A stretch of DNA of 44,950 bases, from assembly GCA_015064635.1 (NCBI GenBank), contig SVRV01000021.1, forward strand, positions 1-44,950, given 5' to 3'. Below, in pieces: positions 6,595 through 15,368 of the stretch; positions within the stretch are counted from its first letter, which is position 1, and every line of letters starts with the position of its first letter. This stretch comes from Oscillospiraceae bacterium (GTDB lineage Bacteria; Bacillota; Clostridia; Oscillospirales; SIG627). A program made the position numbers and the translations under genes. Under the pieces are notes generated by a model. It was given only the letters and a program-made list of their open reading frames with translations, searched no databases and was not told the origin of the DNA.

Positions 6595-8601
6595 ATGAAA
6601 CGCTTTTTATCATTGTTCATTGTAATTGTCATGTGTACATCCCTTGTGGCTCCCTTGACAGGCGCAAAATCTCCCTTTACCGACGTTATGGAAAGTGATT
6701 GGTACTACAAGGATGTTGAGGCGGCATACTCCCTTGGCCTTATCAACGGAAAAGGCTCTGCCGACACCTATAAACCAAATGACAATATGACCTATGCCGA
6801 GGCAATAAAGCTTGCCGCTTGTATGCATCAGAGCTATACCGAAGGAAAGGTTACTCTTACAAACGGTGACCCTTGGTATCAGAGCTATGTTGATTACTGC
6901 AAGGAAAAGGGCATCATATCAAAGGAATACAATTATAACCAGCTTGTAACAAGACTCGGGTACATGGAAATATTCGCAAAAGCTCTCCCCGATGAAGCCC
7001 TTACCGATATGAACACCGTTCCGAAAAACTCCATTCCCGACCTTCCCTCGGATACCGCAGGTGCGGACAGCGTATATAAAATGTACCGTGTGGGAATAGT
7101 TGCGGGCGTGGATGCAAAGCACAACTGTAATCCTTCATCAAACATAAAGAGAAGTGAGGTTGCGGCAATTCTATCCAGAATGATGGACAAGACAAAACGT
7201 GTAAGCTTTGACACAATTGCAACCGCACCCATAGAGGAGGTACCTATGGAAAAATTTGAGCTTCCCGAAAAGAATCAGTGGGAAAACTTCGCCTTCAACA
7301 AGAAGGACGGCGAGAAGGGCGAAAAAACCGTTGCCGAACAGAGACAGGAAATTCTCGACGGAATGAACCTTGCAATCAACACCGAAACCGTCTGGAAAGA
7401 GATTCCCGAATACAATCCCACAGTTGAAAAGTACAAGGGCATCAAGGCTATTACCTATGACGGCTTTGAATATAAGGGCAAAAAGACAAAGATATTTGCA
7501 TACGTAGGCTTCCCCGAGGGCGCATCTGCTGAAAATAAGGTTCCCGCAGTTGTACTTGTTCACGGCGGCGGCGGACACGCTTATTACAAATGGGTAAAAA
7601 TCTGGAACGACAGAGGCTATGCCGCAATCGCAATGGATACAACAGGCTATTTCCCCTCAGCAGTCAATGTTGGCGAAACCGAGGGTAATGACCCCATCGG
7701 TCCTTGGGTTTACGGACTTACAGAGGACTTTGCCGAGGAAGGCTACGGTAACGCACCAAAACGTGAGTACGATACCACATATGCCGAGGTGAAGGACCAG
7801 TGGGCATACCACGGAACAAGCCAGGTAATTCTTGCCCACAACATTCTCAGAGCAGATGAAAGAGTTGACATAAACAACATCGGTATAACCGGTATTTCAT
7901 GGGGCGGTGTAGGAACTGCTCAGGTTATCGGCTATGACAACCGCTTCTCCTTCGCTATTCCCATCTACGGCACAGCGTATCTTGCAAACGATATGCACGC
8001 ATTCTCAAGCTTTGGCAATGACTACGTTGATGCACTCTGGGCACCCGAAAGAAATCTTTCAAACGCAAAGGATATGCCCATTCTCTGGCTTGCATACAAC
8101 GATGACAACAACTTCTCCGTTCCCGCTTACTGCGATTCATACAAGCACACAGCGGGCTACAATGACAAGAACCTTCTTGTAATGCTTGGTAACTGGTCAC
8201 ATTCTCACTCCTCCGGCTGGGGCAAGGAGCACAGCTACATCTTTGCCGATTGGATTACCTATGGTAAGAACGGAATGGTAACATTTGTAACACAGCCCAA
8301 GGGCAGAGAAGTAAATTGTCGCATCAATATTCCCGAAAATGTAACAGGCTCGGTTGTGGCATATGCATATACAATTAATGCGCCCATGTCATACAGCAAG
8401 CACGATAAATTCGGTTGGGGAAGCTACACCTTCCTTGACCAGAAATGGGAAAGAAAGCGTTCATACCTCACAGTTGACAAGACAACAGGTACCGTAAGAG
8501 GTACTCTTCCCGAAGAAGTAAAGGGATATTACATTGACCTTCAATACAAGGTTAACGGTAAGGTTGTAAACTCAATGTCCACATATGTGGCAATTGACTA
8601 A
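6595..8601 (+). CDS. SLH-domain-anchored alpha/beta hydrolase, probable esterase
   Basis: A 668-residue secreted protein. Residues 1-24 are a signal peptide. Residues about 25-205 carry S-layer homology repeats (SPFTDVMESDWYYKDVEAAY and two more diverged ones), which bind secondary cell-wall polymer. Residues about 255-570 form an alpha/beta hydrolase with oxyanion-loop VLVHGGGGH, nucleophile Ser435 in GISWGG, a later Asp in YNDDN and a His in NWSHSHSS. A short beta domain ends the protein. It resembles acetyl-xylan-esterase/dienelactone-hydrolase-type enzymes, so deacylation of polysaccharide at the cell surface is a fair inference. AAGGAAGG precedes the ATG; it follows the glycosidase by 22 bases and is closed by a terminator. 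Confidence 0.82.
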   Translation: MKRFLSLFIVIVMCTSLVAPLTGAKSPFTDVMESDWYYKDVEAAYSLGLINGKGSADTYKPNDNMTYAEAIKLAACMHQSYTEGKVTLTNGDPWYQSYVDYCKEKGIISKEYNYNQLVTRLGYMEIFAKALPDEALTDMNTVPKNSIPDLPSDTAGADSVYKMYRVGIVAGVDAKHNCNPSSNIKRSEVAAILSRMMDKTKRVSFDTIATAPIEEVPMEKFELPEKNQWENFAFNKKDGEKGEKTVAEQRQEILDGMNLAINTETVWKEIPEYNPTVEKYKGIKAITYDGFEYKGKKTKIFAYVGFPEGASAENKVPAVVLVHGGGGHAYYKWVKIWNDRGYAAIAMDTTGYFPSAVNVGETEGNDPIGPWVYGLTEDFAEEGYGNAPKREYDTTYAEVKDQWAYHGTSQVILAHNILRADERVDINNIGITGISWGGVGTAQVIGYDNRFSFAIPIYGTAYLANDMHAFSSFGNDYVDALWAPERNLSNAKDMPILWLAYNDDNNFSVPAYCDSYKHTAGYNDKNLLVMLGNWSHSHSSGWGKEHSYIFADWITYGKNGMVTFVTQPKGREVNCRINIPENVTGSVVAYAYTINAPMSYSKHDKFGWGSYTFLDQKWERKRSYLTVDKTTGTVRGTLPEEVKGYYIDLQYKVNGKVVNSMSTYVAID

Positions 8602-8667
8602 CAAAACTCTTACGGTGTTTACTGTGAAATCTGTCCTTGCGGACAACGGTAACAAAAAGATAAAATA

Positions 8668-8708
8668 ATAAGGCGGGGGTTTGGCTCCCGCCTTATATAA
8701 TTTTTATT
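8668..8708 (+). terminator. terminator after the glycosidase/esterase operon
   Basis: ATAAGGCGGG (8668-8677) pairs with CCCGCCTTAT (8687-8696), followed by an AT-rich tract with TTTTTATTTTT. Confidence 0.85.
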
Positions 8709-8829
8709 TTTGAATGCCAAACTAACATTGTTTTTAACCATATGTTAAAAAACCGTAGCTTAATGCTTGTATTATTGTATATATTTTACAAATTTATCAT
8801 TTTATCGCTTTAATCTGCTAAAGTGATAT

Positions 8830-8857
8830 TGCAATTGATAAGACTTTATGATATACT
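8830..8857 (+). promoter_or_regulatory. promoter of the amino acid ABC operon
   Basis: TTGCAA (8830-8835), 16 bases, TATACT (8852-8857), 33 bases before the start codon. The rest of the gap 8709-8829 is AT-rich and shows nothing I can name. Confidence 0.55.
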
Positions 8858-8890
8858 TATCACATCAAAAAAGAAAAGAGGAAAAAAACA

Positions 8891-9676
8891 ATGAAAAAGA
8901 TTATAGCACTTATACTCGCAGCTATCATGTGTGCTTTCTGCTTCGCAGGATGCGGAGAAGAGGACAAGCTTGTATGCGGAGTAACAATTTTCGAAAAGAT
9001 GAACGAACTTGACGCAGACGGCAACTGGACAGGATTTGAAACAGAATTCGCTCAGGCTGTTGGTGAAAAGATTGGTATGGAAGTTGAGTTCAAGGAAATC
9101 GACTGGGGTCAGAAGTATCTTGAGCTTGAATCAGGCAAGATCGACTGTGTATGGAACGGCTTTACAGCTAACTCCACAGATGATGACGGTGTTGCACGTA
9201 AGGACAAGGTAGATTTCTCATACGGTTATATGCTCAACCAGCAGTGCGTTGTTATCAACAAGGCAAATGCAGACCTCATCAAGACAGAGGCTGACCTTGC
9301 AGGTAAGACAGCAGTTGTTGAAAACGGAAGTGCAGGCGACTCATATGCTAAGTCTGTAACAGATGCAGACAAGGTTAAGGGCTTCCCCGCTCAGAACAAG
9401 ACTTTCCTTGAAGTTAAGTCAGGTAAGGCTGATTTCGCAGTAGTTGATATCATTCTTGCACAGAACATCTGCGGCAAGGGCGACTATGCAGACCTTATGA
9501 TAGTTGAATCAATCGAGCTTTCTTCCGAAATCTACGCAGTAGGCTTCAAGAAGGGCAGCGAGCTCACAGAAAAGGTTAACAAGGCAATCGAAGAGCTCTT
9601 CGAGGACGGAACAGTTGAAGCACTTGCTAAGAAGTATGGCTTCGAGAACACAATCAAGCTCAACAAAGAATTTTAA
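8891..9676 (+). CDS. polar amino acid ABC transporter, substrate-binding lipoprotein
   Basis: A 261-residue lipoprotein: signal peptide with lipobox ending FAGC (lipidated Cys at residue 20), then a two-lobe periplasmic-binding-protein type 3 fold with DGNWTGFETEFAQAVGEKIG and the second-lobe motif ENGSAGDSYA. It captures an amino acid outside the membrane and hands it to the permease encoded next. Ligand specificity cannot be fixed from sequence. First gene of a three-gene operon (binding protein, permease, ATPase) with small gaps. The strongly biased synonymous codon use (GTT, ACA, AAG) is smoother than in its neighbours, suggesting high expression, as is usual for binding proteins. Confidence 0.92.
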   Translation: MKKIIALILAAIMCAFCFAGCGEEDKLVCGVTIFEKMNELDADGNWTGFETEFAQAVGEKIGMEVEFKEIDWGQKYLELESGKIDCVWNGFTANSTDDDGVARKDKVDFSYGYMLNQQCVVINKANADLIKTEADLAGKTAVVENGSAGDSYAKSVTDADKVKGFPAQNKTFLEVKSGKADFAVVDIILAQNICGKGDYADLMIVESIELSSEIYAVGFKKGSELTEKVNKAIEELFEDGTVEALAKKYGFENTIKLNKEF

Positions 9677-9699
9677 TTTAGATTTATAAAGGAAATAAC

Positions 9700-10350
9700 A
9701 TGTCAACAAGCTTTCTTGACGTAACACTCAAATTGCTTGAAGGTTTTGAAGTGACATTTATGATTTTTGCGCTAACACTCGTGTTAGCGCTTCCTTTAGG
9801 TTTGATAATAGCCTTTGGATCAATGTCAAAATTCAAGCCTCTTGCATATCTTGTAAAAACATTTGTATGGATAATCCGCGGCGTACCTCTTATGCTTCAG
9901 ATTTTCCTTGTATACTACATACCCGGAATTCTTTGGAACATCACAGGTCTTTCGGATATGACCTCGGTGCTCATAGCCTTTGTTATAAACTATGCGTGCT
10001 ACTTCTCGGAAATATACCGAGGCGGTATAGAAAGTATCTCAAAGGGACAGTATGAAGCGGGTCAGGTGCTTGGAATGACCAAAACCCAGGTATTCTTCAA
10101 GGTCGTTTTAATGCAGGTGGTAAAGCGCATACTTCCTCCTATGTCAAACGAGGTTATAACGCTGGTAAAGGATACCGCACTGGCAAGAGTTATCGCCATC
10201 CCCGAGCTTCTCAAAGTTGCGGAGGACTACGGCTCGCAGGCACTTATCTGGCCTATGTTCTACACAGCCGTATTCTATCTTGCAATGGTTGGAATACTTA
10301 CACTTCTCTTCGGATATTTCGAAAAGAAGCTTAGCTATTACAGAGTCTGA
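9700..10350 (+). CDS. polar amino acid ABC transporter permease
   Basis: A 216-residue inner-membrane protein with about five helices and the HisM/GlnP pattern: RGVPLMLQIFLVYY near residues 60-75, and the coupling-helix EAGQVLGMTKTQVFF near residue 115. It forms the membrane pore, presumably as a homodimer, with the ATPase encoded 13 bases downstream. A perfect 10-bp inverted repeat lies within codons 24-31 and may damp its expression relative to the binding protein upstream. Confidence 0.93.
   Translation: MSTSFLDVTLKLLEGFEVTFMIFALTLVLALPLGLIIAFGSMSKFKPLAYLVKTFVWIIRGVPLMLQIFLVYYIPGILWNITGLSDMTSVLIAFVINYACYFSEIYRGGIESISKGQYEAGQVLGMTKTQVFFKVVLMQVVKRILPPMSNEVITLVKDTALARVIAIPELLKVAEDYGSQALIWPMFYTAVFYLAMVGILTLLFGYFEKKLSYYRV
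9769..9790 (+). promoter_or_regulatory. perfect palindrome early in the permease gene
   Basis: GCGCTAACAC and GTGTTAGCGC are perfect reverse complements with only TC between, 70-91 bases after the permease start codon. In RNA it would give a 9-10 bp hairpin. It could act as an mRNA-stability or attenuation element between the highly needed binding protein and the transporter core, or as an operator; neither is shown. Confidence 0.4.
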
Positions 10351-10363
10351 GGAGGTGTAATGT

Positions 10364-11137
10364 ATGTCAATGTTAAAAGTCGAAGGACTTAAAAAAAGCT
10401 TTGGTTCAACAACCGTCCTCAAGGGAATAGACTTTGACCTTGCAAAGGGTGAGGTTCTCTCCATCATCGGCTCATCAGGAAGCGGTAAAACTACCCTTCT
10501 TCGCTGTCTCAACTTCCTTGAAACCGCCGACAGCGGTACAATCACTGTTGATGGTAATGTTATTTTTGATGATAACACCCACAAACTAAAGGATGCCGAG
10601 ATTCGAGAGAGACGTCTCCGTTTCGGACTTGTATTCCAGTCCTTCAATCTCTTTCCCCAGTACACTGCACTCAAGAATGTGTCTCTTGCTTTAGAGCTTA
10701 AACTTCCGAAGATGTCAAAGAGTGAAAAAAAGGCAGAGCTTTTGAAGATTGAAAATAAATGCAAGGAATTACTTGATTCGGTAGGACTTTCGGACAAGTA
10801 TGATTTTTACCCTTGTCAGCTCTCGGGCGGTCAGTGTCAGCGTGTTGCAATTGCACGTGCTCTTGCCCTCAGTCCCGATATTCTTTGCTTCGACGAGCCA
10901 ACATCCGCTCTCGACCCCGAGCTTACGGGTGAGGTGCTCAGAGTAATAAAGGAGCTGAAAAACTCCGACAGAACGATGATTATCGTCACTCACGAAATGG
11001 AATTTGCAAAGAACGTTTCGGATAAGGTAATGTTCATGTCCGACGGTGTTATAGAGGAAATCGGAACACCAGAGGAAATATTTGAAAATCCCAAGAGTAA
11101 CAGACTTCAGGAATTCTTGAAAAAACCAACATTTTAA
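10364..11137 (+). CDS. polar amino acid ABC transporter ATPase (GlnQ/HisP type)
   Basis: A 257-residue cytoplasmic ATPase with Walker A (GSSGSGKTT, residues about 38-46), signature LSGGQCQRVAIARAL, Walker B (ILCFDEPTSALDP) and H-loop TH in VTHEMEFA. It powers the importer formed with the two preceding genes. A GAGGAGG ribosome binding site precedes the ATG. A short helix insertion around residues 105-125 (KMSKSEKKAELLKIENK) is longer than in E. coli GlnQ but occurs in Clostridia homologues. Confidence 0.93.
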   Translation: MSMLKVEGLKKSFGSTTVLKGIDFDLAKGEVLSIIGSSGSGKTTLLRCLNFLETADSGTITVDGNVIFDDNTHKLKDAEIRERRLRFGLVFQSFNLFPQYTALKNVSLALELKLPKMSKSEKKAELLKIENKCKELLDSVGLSDKYDFYPCQLSGGQCQRVAIARALALSPDILCFDEPTSALDPELTGEVLRVIKELKNSDRTMIIVTHEMEFAKNVSDKVMFMSDGVIEEIGTPEEIFENPKSNRLQEFLKKPTF

Positions 11138-11156
11138 TACATATAAACAATCTTGA

Positions 11157-11180
11157 GGGAAGTAAAGCTTTTTACTTCCC
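11157..11180 (+). terminator. hairpin after the ABC operon, weak or partial terminator
   Basis: GGGAAGTAAA (11157-11166) pairs with TTTACTTCCC (11171-11180). Only three T follow, so read-through into the DUF853 gene is likely. Confidence 0.55.
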
Positions 11181-11203
11181 TTTCGGACTTAAGGAGAATG
11201 GCT

Positions 11204-12688
11204 ATGTATTGTAAGGATATAAATAAAATATGGATTGCCACAGGAGACAAAAAGGTATATCTTGAGCCGTCGATGGCAAACCGTCACGGACTTATAGCGG
11301 GTGCAACGGGTACGGGTAAAACCGTAACGCTGAAGGTGCTTGCCGAGAGCTTTTCCGATATGGGCGTGCCGGTGTTCGTTGCCGATATAAAGGGCGACCT
11401 TACGGGAATGTGTAAGGAAGGCTGCGAAAACAAGCACATCCGCCGAAGCATAGATACAATGGGACTTGATAACTTTAGTTACTGCTCCTACCCCGTTCAA
11501 TTCTGGGACGTTTACGGTAAAAACGGAATTCCCGTCAGGACAACAGTTTCGGAAATGGGACCCGACCTTTTGGCAAGGCTTCTCGGTCTCAACGATACAC
11601 AAAGCGGAGTTCTCCGTATAATATTCCGCATCGCCGACGATAAGGAGCTTTTGCTTATCGATCTGAAGGACCTTCGTGCCATGCTTCAATACGTGGGAGA
11701 CAACGCAAAGGAATTCAAGCTCACCTACGGAAACGTTTCCTCTCAGTCAATCGGTGCGATTCAAAGAGCTCTTCTTGCTCTTGAGGACGAGGGAGGAAAT
11801 GCCTTCTTCGGCGAGCCATCCCTTGAGCTTTCCGACTGGTTCGAATGGGATGAGAACGGACGAGGATATATGAATATTCTCGAATGCTCCGAGCTTTTTA
11901 TGCATCCGCTTTTATATAGCACGTTTCTTCTTTGGATGCTGTCCGAAATATACGAAATGCTCCCCGAGGCAGGTGACACGGATAAGCCAAAGCTGGTGTT
12001 CTTTTTTGACGAAGCACATCTGCTTTTCGACGGTGCTCCCAAGGCACTTGTGGACAAGGTAGAGCAGGTAGCAAGACTTATCCGCTCAAAGGGTGTAAGC
12101 GTGTGGTTTATAACACAAAACCCCTCGGATATCCCCGACGACGTTCTCGGTCAAATCGGAAACCGTGTTCAGCACGCTCTCAGAGCTTATACCCCAGCTG
12201 ACCAAAAGGCACTCAATGCCGCTGCAAAATCCTTTAGAATCAATCCCGCCTTCAGAACAGTAACCGCAATACAAGAGCTTGGCACGGGTGAAGCACTTGT
12301 TTCGGTGCTTGACGAAAACGGTGTCCCCTCTATGGTGGAAAGAGCCAATATCCTCCCGCCCAGAAGCTCTATGTCGGCAGTTGACACCGTAACACTCAAG
12401 AGCGTTATGCTTGCCGGTGAGTATTATGATAAATACGCCAAGGAAAACGACAGAGAGTCGGCTTACGAAATAATATCCGCCGCCAACGCTGAGACTGCGG
12501 AAGCTGAGAAGAAGGAGCAAGAAAAGAAGGAAAAAGAGAAGGAAGAAAAAGAGAAAGAAAAAAAGAAAACATCATCAAAAAAGAAAACCACCCTTCTTGA
12601 AAAGACAGTAAACAGCACCTTCACAAGTATGGGAAGAGAGCTCGGCAGAAAAATCGTCAGAGGCATTTTCGGAAACTTTTTTAAATAA
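11204..12688 (+). CDS. HerA-like ATPase, DUF853 family
   Basis: A 494-residue P-loop ATPase of the FtsK/HerA superfamily. Walker A GATGTGKT near residue 30, Walker [14 protein letters not shown] near residue 265, then a sensor region [22 protein letters not shown] Lys/Glu-rich charged linker (about 425-455) precedes a C-terminal basic helix. Family members are cytoplasmic hexameric ATPases of unproven role, annotated as helicase HerA-like. Start taken at ATG 11204: AAGGAG (11191-11196) is seven bases away, whereas ATG 11198 is one base from it and an upstream TTG lies inside the terminator hairpin. Confidence 0.85.
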   Translation: MYCKDINKIWIATGDKKVYLEPSMANRHGLIAGATGTGKTVTLKVLAESFSDMGVPVFVADIKGDLTGMCKEGCENKHIRRSIDTMGLDNFSYCSYPVQFWDVYGKNGIPVRTTVSEMGPDLLARLLGLNDTQSGVLRIIFRIADDKELLLIDLKDLRAMLQYVGDNAKEFKLTYGNVSSQSIGAIQRALLALEDEGGNAFFGEPSLELSDWFEWDENGRGYMNILECSELFMHPLLYSTFLLWMLSEIYEMLPEAGDTDKPKLVFFFDEAHLLFDGAPKALVDKVEQVARLIRSKGVSVWFITQNPSDIPDDVLGQIGNRVQHALRAYTPADQKALNAAAKSFRINPAFRTVTAIQELGTGEALVSVLDENGVPSMVERANILPPRSSMSAVDTVTLKSVMLAGEYYDKYAKENDRESAYEIISAANAETAEAEKKEQEKKEKEKEEKEKEKKKTSSKKKTTLLEKTVNSTFTSMGRELGRKIVRGIFGNFFK

Positions 12689-12828
12689 TTAAGGTAGCAA
12701 GCTTAATTGATGAAGATGAAACCATTAAAAACTGTGAAATTTTCGGCTACTTTGCCATCGGTGGGATAGCAATACTTACCTTCGTTACATTTCACCCTAC
12801 AGAAGTAGCGTGGCTATTCAGGATATGA
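12688..12828 (+). pseudogene. possible gene remnant without a start codon
   Basis: An open frame of 46 codons follows the DUF853 stop codon in another frame, with no ATG/GTG/TTG start. It encodes an acidic stretch (SLIDEDETIKNCEIF) and then a hydrophobic segment (GYFAIGGIAILTFVTF), like the end of a small membrane protein. It may be a decayed gene or chance. The rest of the gap to 12870 is featureless. Confidence 0.2.
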
Positions 12829-12870
12829 CAGCAGAGGAAACTCGAAAAATAACAATAATAACGCATAACA

Positions 12871-12909
12871 AAAAGCATATTGACTCGTTTGAGTCGATAT
12901 GCTTTTATT
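12871..12909. terminator. bidirectional terminator between DUF853 and the acyl-CoA ligase fusion
   Basis: AAAAGCATAT plus GACTC pairs with GAGTC plus ATATGCTTTT around GTTT (12871-12906, one mismatch). T-rich flanks occur on both strands, so it can end both converging transcripts. Confidence 0.8.
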
Positions 12910-12913
12910 TTAA

Positions 12914-15367
12914 TTACAAGCCAAGCTTTTCTTTTGATATATCTCTCATCTTGTACTTGAGAATCTTTCCTGCGGCATTCATGGGGAATTCATCAACAAA
13001 CATAAAGTATCTGGGCACCTTATGACGTGCGATAGAAGCATTTCCGTATTCACGCATTTCATTTTCGTCGGAGGTTTCTCCCTTGTGGAGAATTATCCAC
13101 GCACAGCACTCCTCGCCGTATCTTTCATCGGGAACGCCAACGACTTGAACGTCACGAACCTTGGGATTTGTGAGGTAGAATTCCTCAATCTCACGGGGAT
13201 AAAGGTTTTCGCCGCCACGGATTATCATATCCTTAAGACGTCCTGTAACCTTATAGTATCCGTCAGGAGTACGGCAACAGATATCACCGGAATGAAGCCA
13301 TCCGTCAGCATCAATTGTCTGTGCTGTCGCCTCTGGCATCTTGTAGTAGCCCTTCATGATATTAAAGCCTCGTGCTACAAACTCTCCGCTTTCGCCGTCG
13401 GGAAGCTCCTCGCCCGTTTCGGGGTCGATAACCTTACATTCAACGCCCGGGAAAGGACTTCCCACAGTTTCAACTCTGTGGTCGATATCCTCATTTACCT
13501 CGCCCATGGTACATCCGGGGGATGCCTCGGTCTGTCCGTAAACCGAGATTATCTCACGCATATTCATTTCATCAGCCGCACGGCGCATAAGGTCTGCGGG
13601 ACAGTTTGCACCTGCCATGATACCCGTTCTCATATAAGAGAAATCGGTTTTTGCAAAGTCTGCGTGGTTGAAAAGTGCGATAAACATCGTAGGCACACCG
13701 TTAAAGCAGGTGATGTGCTCGTCATTAATACATGCAAGGGATGATTTGGGTGAGAAATATGGCATGGGACAAAGTGTTCCGCCGTGTGTCATTGTTGAGG
13801 TCATGGAAAGCACCATTCCAAAGCAATGGAACATAGGCACCTGAATCATCATACGGTCAGCAGTTGAAAGGTCCATTCTGTCACCGATGGTCTTACCGTT
13901 GTTTACAATATTGCGATGTGTGAGCATAACGCCCTTGGGGAAGCCTGTTGTACCCGAGGTGTACTGCATATTGCATACGTCATCGGGCTTTACAAGTGAA
14001 GCTCTGCGGCGTACCTCTTCGGCAGGAACATTTCTTGCACGTGAGAGCATTTCCTCCCATGTAAGACATCCCGCCATGGAGAATCCTACCGTTACAACGT
14101 TACGAAGGAAAGGAAGACTCTTTGAGTAAATGGGCTGTCCCGGCTCAAGAGCTTGAAGCTCGGGGCAAAGCTCCTCGATTATCTCACGGTAATTGATATC
14201 CTTGCAATCCTCTATCATAACAAGAGTGTGAGTATCCGACTGCTTGAGAAGATATTCTATTTCGTGAATCTTATAGGCTGTGTTTACTGTTACAAGTACA
14301 GCACCTATTTTTGTGGTTGCCCAGAAGGTAATATACCATGCGGGAATGTTGGTTGCCCAAACAGCAACGTGGTCTCCTGCCTTAACACCCAATGAAATGA
14401 GTGCCGCCGCACATTCGTCAACATCTCGGCGGAATTCTGTGTATGTTCTTGTATAATCAAGAGTTGTATACTTGAAGGCGTACTGGTCGGGATAATTCTT
14501 TACCATTGTGTCAAGCACATCGGAGAAGGTGCAGTCAAGAATGTCATACTTCTTCCAAGGGAAGGTACCTGTCTTGTCCCTGTTGTACCAGGCACTGTCT
14601 GTCTTCAGCTTTCCTCTGTTAAGATTTGCAATAAAGTTTGAAAAATGAGTCAGCACAATGTCGGGGTCATTGATTTCATCATTCCACGCAACACAGATGC
14701 ATCCGTCAAAGTTAAGAGAGGAAAGAGCGTTTATAAAGTTTCCGACGGGCAAATCACCCTCACCGATAAGCACACTCTTGCCGTCCTTCATATCACCGAG
14801 TCTTGCATACTTGATATATGCGCCAAGGTTTTTGATAGTGGTTTCGGCACTCTCTCCTGCACCAAAATAGGTCTCTCTCACGTTCCAGGCAACGCCAACC
14901 GCCGCCGAGGAGAGAATATTTATAGCCTCTATTACCTTTTCGGTATCGGCAAGAACACCGGAGGTTTCAAGCAAAACCATTACATCGTTCTTTTCGGCTG
15001 TCTTCAAAACCGAGGACAGCTTATTTGTGATGTCAGCGGCTGACATTTCGTTTTCAACGGAAACAATAACATTTTCAATACCGGCTCCTGCCGCCATTGT
15101 CACATACTTCTCTATCTGCTCCGAAGTGACCTCGGCAAAGTCAATAGGAGTGGGATATGTAAGCGCAGAAATTGCAAGAGAGCGGTTTATAAGCTTACGC
15201 TTTGCATCCGAGGTATGACCGCTTCTGAGAATGCTGTCATAATGCTGTTTTCTTTCCTTTACCGCATCATATATTTCAAAACCCGAATATCCGTAGTCAT
15301 ATGCATATCGGCAAAGGTCAATAAAGGATGCACGTACTACATTTTGGGTAGAAAATACCAGCTTCAT
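12914..15367 (-). CDS. TIM-barrel / acyl-CoA ligase fusion protein
   Basis: An 817-residue two-domain protein. Residues about 1-255 are a xylose-isomerase-like (AP endonuclease 2 superfamily) TIM barrel, with GYSGFEIYDAVKERKQ, VLLETSG and the LGDMKDGKSVLIGEGDLP segment typical of sugar isomerase/epimerase relatives. Residues about 275-817 are an ANL-family AMP-forming ligase: P-loop YTSGTTGFPKGV, YGQTEASPG, GWLHSGD, and the C-terminal GRLKDMIIRGGENLYP hinge with a late catalytic Lys in AAGKILKYKMRD. It should activate a carboxylic acid to its CoA thioester; the barrel's substrate is unknown. The start is one base after the LeuA-like stop codon, with its ribosome binding site inside that gene, so the pair is coupled and under the leucine-type T-box. 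Confidence 0.82.
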   Translation of the reverse strand: MKLVFSTQNVVRASFIDLCRYAYDYGYSGFEIYDAVKERKQHYDSILRSGHTSDAKRKLINRSLAISALTYPTPIDFAEVTSEQIEKYVTMAAGAGIENVIVSVENEMSAADITNKLSSVLKTAEKNDVMVLLETSGVLADTEKVIEAINILSSAAVGVAWNVRETYFGAGESAETTIKNLGAYIKYARLGDMKDGKSVLIGEGDLPVGNFINALSSLNFDGCICVAWNDEINDPDIVLTHFSNFIANLNRGKLKTDSAWYNRDKTGTFPWKKYDILDCTFSDVLDTMVKNYPDQYAFKYTTLDYTRTYTEFRRDVDECAAALISLGVKAGDHVAVWATNIPAWYITFWATTKIGAVLVTVNTAYKIHEIEYLLKQSDTHTLVMIEDCKDINYREIIEELCPELQALEPGQPIYSKSLPFLRNVVTVGFSMAGCLTWEEMLSRARNVPAEEVRRRASLVKPDDVCNMQYTSGTTGFPKGVMLTHRNIVNNGKTIGDRMDLSTADRMMIQVPMFHCFGMVLSMTSTMTHGGTLCPMPYFSPKSSLACINDEHITCFNGVPTMFIALFNHADFAKTDFSYMRTGIMAGANCPADLMRRAADEMNMREIISVYGQTEASPGCTMGEVNEDIDHRVETVGSPFPGVECKVIDPETGEELPDGESGEFVARGFNIMKGYYKMPEATAQTIDADGWLHSGDICCRTPDGYYKVTGRLKDMIIRGGENLYPREIEEFYLTNPKVRDVQVVGVPDERYGEECCAWIILHKGETSDENEMREYGNASIARHKVPRYFMFVDEFPMNAAGKILKYKMRDISKEKLGL

Positions 15368-15368
15368 T

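Noticed and set aside
11153..11197. An upstream TTG start for the DUF853 ATPase
   Set aside because: It lies within the terminator-like hairpin 11157-11180 and has no ribosome binding site; ATG 11204 does.
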